DNA from: Flavobacteriales bacterium
Lineage (GTDB): Bacteria > Bacteroidota > Bacteroidia > Flavobacteriales_D > Crocinitomicaceae
Reading direction: 5' to 3'
Length of the DNA: 54,296 bases
NCBI GenBank assembly: GCA_947475275.1
Contig: CANJNE010000006.1
Location: forward strand, 1-54,296
The notes under the pieces: generated by a model
The model's database searches: none
What the model saw: the letters and a program-made list of their open reading frames with translations, nothing else
What the model was told of the DNA's origin: nothing
Shown: positions 17,931 through 27,855 of the stretch, piece by piece
Numbering within the stretch: the stretch's first letter is position 1
How the letters are laid out: every line of letters begins with the position of its first letter
Position numbers and translations under genes: made by a program

Positions 17931-18524
17931 ATGACTGCCAGATACTTCTTAATTCTTTTCACTGCGATAATCGCAATATCCTCAATATCTCTGTTTTCAT
18001 TTCTTTCTTGTGAAAAGGAGATCATAAAAGAAAACCAAAACATTACGAATAAAGGCCTACCCATTAAAGGAACAATATGTGGTACAATTGAACAAAAAGA
18101 TATTTTGAATAGTAACGATGATGTTATAGGAACAGCATTGTTATACAACAATAAAGAGAATTTTTATCTAGAAATCACGCTTCCAGACAGTTTGTGTATA
18201 TTGAATTGTTTTGTTCATTCTTCTTCAAGTTTATACGATTTCCCATTAGATTCTGCATATAATCTTAATTGGCCAACTTTTAACCATAACTATAGATATA
18301 CTTTACTCAGCAGTTTCAAAAAGATTATTATTCCCTTGTATGAAATTCCCAACAGAAGTTATCTTGCTGTGGCAATTGAATATGGAAAATGGATTAATCA
18401 AGAACTTACGAAACAAATATCTTGGATAGATGGTATTCGTTATGGCTCAAGTGTGCGAGGCAGGGTAACCGCTTACGACAAAAAACAATGTCTCAAGCAA
18501 GCTAAGGAGGCTATCAATGAATAA
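17931..18524 (+). CDS. hypothetical lipoprotein
   Basis: N-terminal hydrophobic segment followed by SFLSC-EKE lipobox-like motif. Confidence 0.55.
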   Translation: MTARYFLILFTAIIAISSISLFSFLSCEKEIIKENQNITNKGLPIKGTICGTIEQKDILNSNDDVIGTALLYNNKENFYLEITLPDSLCILNCFVHSSSSLYDFPLDSAYNLNWPTFNHNYRYTLLSSFKKIIIPLYEIPNRSYLAVAIEYGKWINQELTKQISWIDGIRYGSSVRGRVTAYDKKQCLKQAKEAINE

Positions 18525-18563
18525 CCTTAAGCATAGATTTTTTATTTTTGACTAAAAACCATA

Positions 18564-19121
18564 ATGGAAAAACGCAAAATCTATTTTCTCGGATTGATAA
18601 CATTACTCGTTTTTCCTTTACCTGCTTTTTTTATTCTTTATTTTTCCGAGGGTATTGATCCTTTGGATATATTAAAGATCGGAGATCATTGGTTTCAAAA
18701 TATTTTATACGGTTTTTGCCTTGGTCTTGCTTATGCCCTATTTGCCTTTGTTATTCTTCAAGCTCCAATATTTCGAAAGGTTCCATTAAAAGTAACCGAT
18801 TTAGTTAAAAAATTAAGACTAAACTATTTGGATGCAATCTTTTTATCTATTTGCGCGGGAATTGGAGAAGAACTCCTTTTTAGAGTTGGTGTTCAATATT
18901 ATCTTGGGATTTATTTAACAGCAATACTTTTTGTTGCAGTTCACGGATATTTCAGCTTAAAAAAGCCATTAATGTCATTGTATGGCTTACTTGTTTTACC
19001 ATTAGCATTAATTCTTGGTTTTGGATATGAATATTTTGGGTTTTGGTTCGCTGCAGCAATACATTTTTTCTACGATTTAACTTTGTTTGCAGCTATTATT
19101 GGCTGGAAAAAAGTTGATTAA
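18564..19121 (+). CDS. CPBP-family intramembrane metalloprotease
   Basis: Polytopic; EELLFR, LFVAVHGYFS, HFFYD motifs in the expected order. Confidence 0.75.
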   Translation: MEKRKIYFLGLITLLVFPLPAFFILYFSEGIDPLDILKIGDHWFQNILYGFCLGLAYALFAFVILQAPIFRKVPLKVTDLVKKLRLNYLDAIFLSICAGIGEELLFRVGVQYYLGIYLTAILFVAVHGYFSLKKPLMSLYGLLVLPLALILGFGYEYFGFWFAAAIHFFYDLTLFAAIIGWKKVD

Positions 19122-19249
19122 AAACGCTAATCAAAAGCAACCTATCTGAAATATAAAAGTCTTATAATTTGAGTTCAAGAAAGTTGAATTGAAAAATAAA
19201 TTATATTTGACTCAGATTTAACCCGGACAAAAATTAACTTAAAGAATTT

Positions 19250-19660
19250 ATGAAAAAAAAATTGTTTTTTCTGCCTGTTGTAATCGTTGCATTAAGTGGA
19301 TGTGGTGGTAGTGATGGAAATGCTGAACTTCGTGCAAATGCAATGTGCGATTGTGTCAAGGAAATAGTAGATATTTCAAGTATAAATGCTACCAACATTG
19401 AAGACAAAATGAGGGAAATCGACAGAGATAAATCTAAACAAACCAAATACGCAAAGTGTCTTTTGGGTGTTCTTGAAGGTATGAACACAGATATCGCAGA
19501 TTTGAATCAAGAAGAGAAAAAAGGATATACAAAAACGCTACTAAAAGCAGGTATTGACTGCGAATGCACTGATAAATTAATGGATAACATTCCTTATGAC
19601 ATGCTGAAAATTGCAATGCCATCATTGAAAGAGGAAGTGGAAAGAATGGAGTCAAGGTAG
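19250..19660 (+). CDS. hypothetical lipoprotein
   Basis: Lipobox VALSGCGG; Cys-rich (CDCVKEIVD, CECTDKL). Confidence 0.6.
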   Translation: MKKKLFFLPVVIVALSGCGGSDGNAELRANAMCDCVKEIVDISSINATNIEDKMREIDRDKSKQTKYAKCLLGVLEGMNTDIADLNQEEKKGYTKTLLKAGIDCECTDKLMDNIPYDMLKIAMPSLKEEVERMESR

Positions 19661-19746
19661 ATTGCAATCCTATAATTTTTATTCATAAATGCTTTTGTTT
19701 TTAAATCTGAGAAATAAATAATATAAAATCTAAATAAATTAAACCC

Positions 19747-20151
19747 ATGAATATTTCAAGAATTTTCTTTACAGTAATTTTAATATTTGTTACTAAATCT
19801 TGGTGCATAGGTCAGACTTCAACTCCTGAAGAGCGCGCTGCATTATTAACAGAGAGAATGATTACAAATCTTGCTTTAAATGAAACACAAATAGAGCAGG
19901 TCACTCAAATCAACCTAGGTGTAACACAAAAAAATGACGCCATTAACAATGACCCTAATATGACCCAAGAGCTTAAATTGGCAAGTTTACAAGGGAACAA
20001 CGACATCCGCAGGTCTTATTTTAAGCTTATTTTAACTGAAGAACAGTACAACAAGTACATAGAAATGGAAGAATCAACAACCGAGATTAAGAATGTTAAC
20101 AAGAACATTAAACTGGAGAAAGAAAGTTTAAAACAAGAAAAAGAAGATTAA
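19747..20151 (+). CDS. small secreted Spy/LTxxQ-like protein
   Basis: Signal peptide then LNETQIEQVTQINLG ... LILTEEQYNKYIEMEE helical repeats. Confidence 0.55.
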   Translation: MNISRIFFTVILIFVTKSWCIGQTSTPEERAALLTERMITNLALNETQIEQVTQINLGVTQKNDAINNDPNMTQELKLASLQGNNDIRRSYFKLILTEEQYNKYIEMEESTTEIKNVNKNIKLEKESLKQEKED

Positions 20152-20175
20152 TCTATAATACAGATTATTTGGAAT

Positions 20176-20207
20176 GGCTGTTTCGAAAGATTCAGCCTTT
20201 TTTATTT
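20176..20207 (+). terminator. possible bidirectional intrinsic terminator between convergent genes
   Basis: GGCTG (20176-20180) ... CAGCC (20193-20197) enclosing TTTCGAAA, followed by TTTTTTATTTT. Confidence 0.55.
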
Positions 20208-20729
20208 TAAGCGCTCAGCAAAAACCTTTTTAAACTTTTCCACTTTTGGCCTTACAACCGCATGACAATAACCATTCCCTGGGTTCAACTCGAAATAATT
20301 GTGGTGATACGCCTCAGCTCTGAAAAAATTCGAAAGCGGAACAATCTCAGTAACAATTGGCTTATCCCAAACCTTTTCTTCGGTTAATTTCAATTTATAG
20401 GCATTCGATTTTTGTTCTTGTTCTGTATCATGAAAGAAAATTACAGAACGGTATTGTGTCCCAATATCATTTCCTTGTCGATTCAGTTGCGTTGGATCAT
20501 GCACAAACCAAAACACTTCCAATAATTCATCAAAACTAATTTGATGCTCATCATAAACTACCCTAGCTACTTCTGCATGACCAGTTGTGCCATTGCATAC
20601 CTCTTCATAGGTTGGATTGTCTTTATGCCCTCCGGCATAACCAGGATATACATCAAGTACTCCTTTCATTTCTTTATAACAGGCCTCAATGCACCAAAAG
20701 CATCCAGCCCCAAATGTTGCTTCTTTCAT
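20202..20729 (-). CDS. msrA: peptide-methionine (S)-S-oxide reductase
   Basis: MKEATFGAGCFWCIEACYKEMKGV, GYAGG, YDEHQISFDELLEVFW, DIGTQYRS; start at 20729 preferred over 20783. Confidence 0.95.
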   Translation of the reverse strand: MKEATFGAGCFWCIEACYKEMKGVLDVYPGYAGGHKDNPTYEEVCNGTTGHAEVARVVYDEHQISFDELLEVFWFVHDPTQLNRQGNDIGTQYRSVIFFHDTEQEQKSNAYKLKLTEEKVWDKPIVTEIVPLSNFFRAEAYHHNYFELNPGNGYCHAVVRPKVEKFKKVFAERLK

Positions 20730-20825
20730 TTGTACTAATTCAATCTCTAAAAGTAGAAACAAAACTATTTCCCACAAGTTCATTGTGAATCAAATTAAAA
20801 TGAAGATTTGAACTAACTTTACCTC

Positions 20826-21989
20826 ATGTTTAAATCTTACGGCAGAAACTTCTGGATCATGTCATTGGCGATGTTTCTGTTTATGACAGGATTTAATCTG
20901 ATTCTTCCCGAATTGAATCAATTCATGACCCAATTAGGAGGTGAAGAACATAAAGGACTTATCATTACCCTTTTCACCATTTCAGCAGGATTGGCGCGTC
21001 CTTTCTCTGGGAAGTTATCTGATTTAATTGGACGTAAGAAAGTTATGGTAGCGGGAATTGTTTTGGCAATAGTTGTATGTCTGATGTATCCATTTTCTGA
21101 AACTGTGTTTTTCTTTCTTTTGCTTCGATTTATACATGGATTTAGCGTTGGATTTATGCCAACAGGAGCCACTGCATTGATAACAGATATTTTACCTGAA
21201 AACAATCGTGGGCAAGGAATGGGGATTTGGGGAACATTTATTTCAATTGGAATTGGCTTTGGACAATCATTAGGATCATGGATTTACGCTCATTTCGGAA
21301 TGAATACCTTGTTCATGACTGCAGCATTAACAACCTCTATTTCAGGTATTTTGGTATACTTCATTCGAGAAACACTTGAAAATAAAAATTCATTTCAAAT
21401 CAATCAATTGAAAATCGAATGGCGGGATGTATTTGAACCGAATGTTATGCCAGCAGCAATGGTAATGTGGTTAACTGCAGCGTGCTCAGGAGTTATTTTT
21501 GTATTAACACCTGACATTTCAGGCTATTTAAATATCGAAAATAAAGGTTGGTTTTTTGGAATTTATGTAATTGCAACGATAGTTGTAAGACTTGCAGCAG
21601 GTACATTATCGGATAAAATCGGAAGACGCCAAACCTTAATCATTGGCATATCATTTCTTGTACTAAGTATGCTTTTAATCGGATACGCCAAGTCAACGGC
21701 TTCTTATACCATTGCTTCTTTGGTTTTTGGAATAGCTACAGGCATTACCAGCCCTACACTTTTCGCATGGACTGCAGACTTATCCCCTGAATCCAGAAGA
21801 GGAGTTGGTGCAGGAACCATGTTCATTGCTTTGGAATTTGGGATAATGCTTGGCTCCGCTTCTACATTGTTAACATACAACAATACATTTGAAACCGTCA
21901 CAATTGCTTTCCTTGTTGCGGCTGTATTTGCCTCTTTAGCCTTAGGATATGTAATTTGGCACTTGTACAGACGCAAAAGCGCTACTTAA
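20826..21989 (+). CDS. MFS transporter
   Basis: 12-TM pattern, GLARPFSGKLSDLIGRKKVMV, AGTLSDKIGRRQTLI. Confidence 0.9.
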   Translation: MFKSYGRNFWIMSLAMFLFMTGFNLILPELNQFMTQLGGEEHKGLIITLFTISAGLARPFSGKLSDLIGRKKVMVAGIVLAIVVCLMYPFSETVFFFLLLRFIHGFSVGFMPTGATALITDILPENNRGQGMGIWGTFISIGIGFGQSLGSWIYAHFGMNTLFMTAALTTSISGILVYFIRETLENKNSFQINQLKIEWRDVFEPNVMPAAMVMWLTAACSGVIFVLTPDISGYLNIENKGWFFGIYVIATIVVRLAAGTLSDKIGRRQTLIIGISFLVLSMLLIGYAKSTASYTIASLVFGIATGITSPTLFAWTADLSPESRRGVGAGTMFIALEFGIMLGSASTLLTYNNTFETVTIAFLVAAVFASLALGYVIWHLYRRKSAT

Positions 21990-22696
21990 GATTTAATATT
22001 TAGGTATCGTTTGACCAAATAATGACCAAGGTAGATAAGTGGCGTTAAGGAAATCGCAATCAAAAGTTTCAAAAAGTAATTCGTTGGTGCAACATTCCAG
22101 AAATCGGTCATTGATAAATTACCTGGTAGAACAAACCCAATGTACAAAACTACCAAAGTGTCAAAAAACTGAGAAATAACGGTACTTCCTGTACTTCTTA
22201 ACCAAATGTATTTATTACCAGTTTTACGTTTAATCCAATGAAATAATGTTGCATCTAATAATTGAGAAAGCAAGAACGCAGCAATACTTCCTACAATAAC
22301 CATTTGAGCTTGACCAAAAACCTTTGTAAATTCAGCGTCGGTTGCCAGATTAGAACCAGGAATTTCTTTAGCCGGAAAATTTAAAGCTAAACTTACAATG
22401 ATGAAGCAATAGGCAATCAATGCAGCCGTAATCCATGAAACGCGTCTTACCGCTTTTTCGCCATAAAATTCATTCATTAAATCAGTTAGAATAAATACAA
22501 TAGGCCATGGAATTACTCCAACTATAGTTGTAAATGGACCTATTTGAGTATCTCCTATAGAAAAAACCAGTGGGATTTCAATCAATTTATTACTGATCAG
22601 TTCTGCAGTAATTGCACTTGTAATAAACATTCCTACGAGTACTACAAAAAGCCACTGCCTGCGCTCATTAAATTTTAAATCTGAAGTCAATTCCAT
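21986..22696 (-). CDS. queuosine precursor transporter (YhhQ/DUF165 family)
   Basis: TTIVGVIPWPIVFILTDLMNEFYGEKAVRRVSW, FFDTLVVLYIGF, NYFLKLLIAISLTPLIYLGHYLVKRYL. Confidence 0.92.
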   Translation of the reverse strand: MELTSDLKFNERRQWLFVVLVGMFITSAITAELISNKLIEIPLVFSIGDTQIGPFTTIVGVIPWPIVFILTDLMNEFYGEKAVRRVSWITAALIAYCFIIVSLALNFPAKEIPGSNLATDAEFTKVFGQAQMVIVGSIAAFLLSQLLDATLFHWIKRKTGNKYIWLRSTGSTVISQFFDTLVVLYIGFVLPGNLSMTDFWNVAPTNYFLKLLIAISLTPLIYLGHYLVKRYLNIKS

Positions 22697-22733
22697 TTAC
22701 GGAAATTAAAAAGAAAAAACGGAACTTGGTGAT

Positions 22734-23297
22734 TTAATCGGATTCTCCGTAATCCAAGCGTTTCGCTTTAATAAAGCGTGGAATATAGTATTTACTGGTT
22801 TTGAAATTATCAATTACTACTCCTCGTGACGAAGATGAATGAATAAATTTAATAGCATCTGAAGAAACTTCAACCACCATGGCAACATGCCCAACACTTT
22901 TGGAATTGACATCCCTGCCTTTAAAGAACATTAAATCACCTGGCTGAATATCAGCGAGTTTGACTGTTTCACCTAACTCAGCCATTCCGGTACTTGTTCG
23001 AACTAGACTGAATCCAAAATTGCCAAAAACATAGGAAATAAAACCGGAACAATCAAAACCAGAAGGTGTTGATCCTGCCCATTTATAGGGGGTACCCATG
23101 AATGTTTTTGCAAAATCAATGATTTCGTTTACTTGTTCATTGGGCGCATTTGCTGAATCAATTATTTCTGTACCCGAAGAGAGAAGAGTATCAACTTTGA
23201 GTGTATCTTCATTTTGAGCAGTTTGACCAAATGCACTTAAAGAAAGAAAGCATCCAATCAGCAGCAAATAATTTAGTATGAACTTATTTCTTTGCAT
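22734..23297 (-). CDS. C40 (NlpC/P60) cell wall peptidase
   Basis: MGTPYKWAGSTPSGFDCSGFISYVF, QPGDLMFFKG, VGHVAMVVE; start at 23297 (MQRNKF..) gives a signal peptide. Confidence 0.92.
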   Translation of the reverse strand: MQRNKFILNYLLLIGCFLSLSAFGQTAQNEDTLKVDTLLSSGTEIIDSANAPNEQVNEIIDFAKTFMGTPYKWAGSTPSGFDCSGFISYVFGNFGFSLVRTSTGMAELGETVKLADIQPGDLMFFKGRDVNSKSVGHVAMVVEVSSDAIKFIHSSSSRGVVIDNFKTSKYYIPRFIKAKRLDYGESD

Positions 23298-23349
23298 TGC
23301 GGTTGCAAAATTATAATTATTTTCGAAGTTCAAACAAGCTTTTTCCAAA

Positions 23350-23691
23350 ATGATTGATTCCAAACAATTGACGAAGTTGTATTATTCCATCGGAGAGGTT
23401 GCTGCTATTTTTAATGTAAATGCTTCATTAATAAGGTTTTGGGAAAAAGAATTCAGTACCATTCAACCTAAAAAAAGTAAAAAAGGGAACAGACTGTTTA
23501 CAGTCAAGGACATTGAAAATTTTAACAAGATTTACCATTTAGTAAAAACAAATGGCTACACTTTGGAGGGTGCTAAAAAGGTTTTAAAGGACAAAAACGC
23601 AACAATTGAAACACAATCCAAAAACAATAATGATAACATCATTGAAAAACTGGAGCAGATAAAAACTAAACTTAAGCAATTAAAAGTTTAA
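23350..23691 (+). CDS. MerR-family transcriptional regulator
   Basis: LYYSIGEVAAIFNVNASLIRFWEKEFSTIQPKKSKKGNRLFTVKDIE. Confidence 0.9.
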   Translation: MIDSKQLTKLYYSIGEVAAIFNVNASLIRFWEKEFSTIQPKKSKKGNRLFTVKDIENFNKIYHLVKTNGYTLEGAKKVLKDKNATIETQSKNNNDNIIEKLEQIKTKLKQLKV

Positions 23692-23695
23692 TCTT

Positions 23696-24622
23696 CTACT
23701 TATTAATTTTCGAGAAAGGTATAAATCTCGGAACCTTGCTTTGGTAATTTTTGTATTCTGGATATTTTCTCGCTGATATTTCCTCTGAGAAATCTGAACT
23801 TCCTTTGAATAAAATGACAAGTAAAACACATCCGGCAATAGACCAATTGATCCATTCGCCTGTGGCTACAACACTAAAAAAATAAAACACAATCCATATG
23901 CTTTGTTCGGCCATATAATTAGGATGTCTTACGATTGACCACAAACCTTTAGTGACAAAACCCTTTTCGTAATCTTCTAATGGAAGATTATTATTAATTC
24001 TCCTGTACTTTTCAGTTTGAAAATCATATTGTTGCTGGTCTGCAATGTATTCCCAAACCACAAAACCAACAAATAAAGCTGCCAAAATATAATCGATAAT
24101 AGTTAAACCAATTTGTGCATCAGCACCAATTACTGTTAATATCGGAAGTGTAAATAGAAAAATCAGGGTATTTTGATAGGCACAAATGAAAAACAAATCA
24201 AATAACATCCAAACAAATCTATTGTTAAAACCTGGGCGTTTTCTCAACTCTTCCCAACGGTAGTCTTCCTCACCTGCCCAAAATTTCCATTGGTAAGCAC
24301 CTCTTCGTGCAAAATTATAGGTGAGACGCATCCCCCAAATGGTAACCAAAACAGACATAAGTACCATCCTGTCTGGAAAATTTGCTTCAATGGTCATATA
24401 CCAAGTATAAACAATTGGTACTATGCTCCATAGCTTATCTACTTGAGAATTGTTTCCAGTTATTTCCCCAACAATAAAACAATATGCAACAACACCAAGA
24501 AGAATTAGTGATGAATTCCACAGAATTTCTGTTTGTAAAGTATTCAGGGGTGTACCAATATAGAAAGAAACAATCGGAAGTACGATAACAGTAAAAATGA
24601 GCAATAAAATGGTAACTAACAT
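23696..24622 (-). CDS. DUF1295 family (steroid 5-alpha-reductase-like) membrane protein
   Basis: DKLWSIVPIVYTWY, WGMRLTYNFARRG, VRHPNYMAEQSIW. Confidence 0.88.
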   Translation of the reverse strand: MLVTILLLIFTVIVLPIVSFYIGTPLNTLQTEILWNSSLILLGVVAYCFIVGEITGNNSQVDKLWSIVPIVYTWYMTIEANFPDRMVLMSVLVTIWGMRLTYNFARRGAYQWKFWAGEEDYRWEELRKRPGFNNRFVWMLFDLFFICAYQNTLIFLFTLPILTVIGADAQIGLTIIDYILAALFVGFVVWEYIADQQQYDFQTEKYRRINNNLPLEDYEKGFVTKGLWSIVRHPNYMAEQSIWIVFYFFSVVATGEWINWSIAGCVLLVILFKGSSDFSEEISARKYPEYKNYQSKVPRFIPFSKINK

Positions 24623-24630
24623 AGCTTATA

Positions 24631-25692
24631 TTATAAAGTTTCTAAATAATTTAAGGTTTCAACAAGGAGTTCTTCTTCAATGTAATTATCAAAGCTTGCC
24701 ACTCCGATTCCCTTCAACAAAGTGCAATTAATTTTGTTCATTTGATTTTTTTTGTCTTGGTAAATGAAATTAAGTATTTCTTTTTTAAGTGGCTCTGAAA
24801 ATTTTACATTAGGATAAATAGCAAATATCAAACATTTTATTTCATTAAAATCATCTTCATTTAGAAGACCAACTTTCATTGAAATGTATGCCTCTCCAAT
24901 CATACCTATAGCCACGGCATGACCATGCGAAATAGGATTAATTTCGAGAAACGCACCTTCCAAACCATGACCAATCGTATGTCCAAAGTTCAATAGTTTT
25001 CTTTGACCTGTCTCCAATGGATCTCTCTCTACAATTTCCATTTTAATTTGAATGGACCGATTAATTAAATCGCTATTTATTTCGGTATTACCATTTCCTT
25101 CTCTAATAACTTTCCATAATTTGTCATCGGCTATCAAGGCATGTTTAATTATTTCTGCAAAGCCATTTTTAATTTCGATTTCTGGTAAAGTTTGAAGAAA
25201 ACTTTCATCTACAAAAGTGTGCTCTGTGAATTGAATACAACCCAATTGGTTTTTAATTCCTTTGAAATCTACACCATTTTTTCCTCCAATACCTGCGTCT
25301 ACCATGGCCAATAGTGAAGTAGGAATATTAACAAAAGAAATTCCTCTTTTATACACAGACGCCACGAATCCACCTAGATCAGTTATCATTCCTCCACCTA
25401 AATTAATGAGCAAGTCTTTTTTACCAAAACGATAATCAGTTAGCGCCTCCCAAATTTGTACACAAATTTCCAAATCCTTACTTTCCTCACCTGATGGAAT
25501 TTGAATAATTTCTGCATTTGACAATTGGGAAAAATTGGTTATCAAAAATTCCAAACAGTATTCATGAGTATTGTCATCGACAAGAATTGCAATCTTGGCA
25601 TTTTGAAACTTATTTGCAAGCATTTTTTCTAGTGATGAATCCAATAAAGATCCTATTTCTATATGCTGCAAAAGATTTTCTCGTCGATTCAT
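24631..25692 (-). CDS. aroB: 3-dehydroquinate synthase
   Basis: INLGGGMITDLGGFVASVYKRGISFVNIPTSLLAMVDAGIGGKNGVD, LLNFGHTIGHGLE. Confidence 0.95.
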   Translation of the reverse strand: MNRRENLLQHIEIGSLLDSSLEKMLANKFQNAKIAILVDDNTHEYCLEFLITNFSQLSNAEIIQIPSGEESKDLEICVQIWEALTDYRFGKKDLLINLGGGMITDLGGFVASVYKRGISFVNIPTSLLAMVDAGIGGKNGVDFKGIKNQLGCIQFTEHTFVDESFLQTLPEIEIKNGFAEIIKHALIADDKLWKVIREGNGNTEINSDLINRSIQIKMEIVERDPLETGQRKLLNFGHTIGHGLEGAFLEINPISHGHAVAIGMIGEAYISMKVGLLNEDDFNEIKCLIFAIYPNVKFSEPLKKEILNFIYQDKKNQMNKINCTLLKGIGVASFDNYIEEELLVETLNYLETL

Positions 25693-25772
25693 TGTTTAAG
25701 AAATATGCTCAAAAATAAATAATGATTATCGAACTGCATACTACTTGTTTGAAAAGCAATTATTTTTACGGA

Positions 25773-26942
25773 ATGATTTCTTTCGAAAATACCGAAATTG
25801 CATTTAAAAGCAAATCTAACAAGGACCTTAAAAGAGCGTTCAAACTTTTTAAGTTAATTGGCAATCCTAAGCTGGTTAAACTTGGCAAATGGTTTACAAT
25901 TAATGCCTTAAAAATAGGTCTTCCAATAAAAGGGATAATTAAAAAAACGATTTTCAAGCAATTCTGTGGCGGTGAAAATATCACGGAATGCTCTCAAACA
26001 ATTGAGCAACTGCAACAATTTGGCGTTGGCACCATACTTGATTATTCAGTTGAGGGCAAAACATCAGACGAAGATTTCGAAAACACCGTTAAAGAAATCA
26101 TCTCAACCATCGAGGCAGCAAAAAACAATTCTGCAATTCCTTTTGCCGTTTTTAAAGTTACAGGAATTGCGCAACATCACATTCTTGAGCATGCGAACGT
26201 CAATAAGGATAATTTAAATGCTGAAGAATTATTAGCTTACCATTCCATAATAGATCGCGTTAATGCAATTTGCCAAGCAGCATACGAAGGTAATGTGCCA
26301 GTTTTTATAGATGCAGAAGAATCTTGGATTCAAGATACAATTGATCGCATTGCTCTTGACATGATGCGTAAATACAATAAGGATAGGGCAATTGTATTCA
26401 ACACGTTGCAAATGTATCGACACGATCGGTTAGAATATTTGAAAAAAGAAATTGAAATCTGTAAATCTGAAAATTTCCATTATGGCGTAAAACTGGTACG
26501 TGGGGCATATATGGAAAAAGAACGTGAAAGGGCAAAAGATATGGGTTATCCATCACCTATTCAACCAGACAAAGCGTCAGCTGATAGCGATTTCAACGAT
26601 GCACTTAGAATAATTATTGAAAACATTGATTCTATGGCATTATGTTCTGGATCCCACAATGAAGAAAGTGCGCTTCTACTCACCCAACTTCTTCAGGAAA
26701 AAAACATTAAAAATGATGATAAACGTATATTTATCGCTCAACTTCTCGGCATGAGTGACCACATTTCCTACAATGTCGCACATGCAGGTTACAATGTTGC
26801 CAAATATGTTCCATATGGCCCTATAAAAGAAGTGATGCCATACCTGTTACGGAGGGCAGATGAAAATACTTCTGTTGCTGGTCAAACTGGACGTGAATTG
26901 ACATTAATTACAAAAGAATTGAGGCGCAGAAAGTTAGCTTGA
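25773..26942 (+). CDS. proline dehydrogenase family protein
   Basis: LDYSVEGKTSDEDFE, VFIDAEESWIQDTID, VKLVRGAYMEKERERA, CSGSHNEES, YVPYGPIKEVMPYLLRRADENT; ATG at 25773 preferred over 25722. Confidence 0.92.
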   Translation: MISFENTEIAFKSKSNKDLKRAFKLFKLIGNPKLVKLGKWFTINALKIGLPIKGIIKKTIFKQFCGGENITECSQTIEQLQQFGVGTILDYSVEGKTSDEDFENTVKEIISTIEAAKNNSAIPFAVFKVTGIAQHHILEHANVNKDNLNAEELLAYHSIIDRVNAICQAAYEGNVPVFIDAEESWIQDTIDRIALDMMRKYNKDRAIVFNTLQMYRHDRLEYLKKEIEICKSENFHYGVKLVRGAYMEKERERAKDMGYPSPIQPDKASADSDFNDALRIIIENIDSMALCSGSHNEESALLLTQLLQEKNIKNDDKRIFIAQLLGMSDHISYNVAHAGYNVAKYVPYGPIKEVMPYLLRRADENTSVAGQTGRELTLITKELRRRKLA

Positions 26943-26952
26943 ATAAAATAAT

Positions 26953-27855
26953 TTACCTACCTAATTTTAGCCAATCGACTCCTTTTTTTAGCATTTGAAT
27001 TGTTTGCTCCTCAGCGCTACCTATTTCTGGTTCAAAGCTGTAAAACCAATTGGCTTCTTTCGGCAAACTCATTAAAATAGATTCTGTTCTTCCACCGGTT
27101 AATAAACCGAATTTGGTACCCCTATCATGAACAAGGTTAAATTCAACATATCTCCCACGACGAATATTTCGCCATTTCAACTCTTGAGCTCCAAAAGATT
27201 TAAAACGACCTAATTCAACTTGCTGTTGGTAAACTTCCGGAAATAACTGTCCAAGTTCAATACAAAAATTAAGTATTTCGTTTTTTGACTTACCTGATTG
27301 CTCATCCAAATGGTCAAAAAATATCCCACCAATACCTCTGGTTTCAGATCTATGTGGTATGTAAAAGTAATCGTCCGCCCAGTTTTTATAGGATTCGTAT
27401 GCATCCGATTTAAATCTATCACAAACTTCCTTCAAACCGCTATGAAATAAAGCAGCATTTTCGGAAACAACATAATGTGGAGTAAGATCAATACCTCCTC
27501 CAAACCAAAAAACACCTGTATCCATTTCAAAGTAACGGACATTCATATGTATAATGGGAACATTTGGATTAAAAGGATGCAAAACAATCGAAACACCCGT
27601 TGCAAAAAATTCTTTTCCATCCAGCCCCAATTGTTTGCGCATCATCTCACTTACCGGACCATATACAGAAGAAAAATTAACACCACCCTTTTCAATAACA
27701 GCACCTTCCTCAATTATTCGAGTTTTTCCACCTCCTCCCTCTTCACGTTGCCATTTATCCTCCTTGAAAGTAGCAATTCCATCTATTTCTTGAATCCTTT
27801 TACAAATATGATCTTGAAGCAGTTCAAATTGATTCGCTATGAAAATCTTATCCAT
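26953..27855 (-). CDS. hemF: oxygen-dependent coproporphyrinogen oxidase
   Basis: WQREEGGGGKTRIIEEGAVIEKGGVNFSSVYG, WFGGGIDLTPHY, FNLVHDRGTKFGLLTGGRTESILMSLP. Confidence 0.97.
   Translation of the reverse strand: MDKIFIANQFELLQDHICKRIQEIDGIATFKEDKWQREEGGGGKTRIIEEGAVIEKGGVNFSSVYGPVSEMMRKQLGLDGKEFFATGVSIVLHPFNPNVPIIHMNVRYFEMDTGVFWFGGGIDLTPHYVVSENAALFHSGLKEVCDRFKSDAYESYKNWADDYFYIPHRSETRGIGGIFFDHLDEQSGKSKNEILNFCIELGQLFPEVYQQQVELGRFKSFGAQELKWRNIRRGRYVEFNLVHDRGTKFGLLTGGRTESILMSLPKEANWFYSFEPEIGSAEEQTIQMLKKGVDWLKLGR

Noticed and set aside
20357-20788. Plus-strand ORFs opposite msrA
   Set aside because: The msrA reading frame explains the region; antisense translations have no recognisable features.
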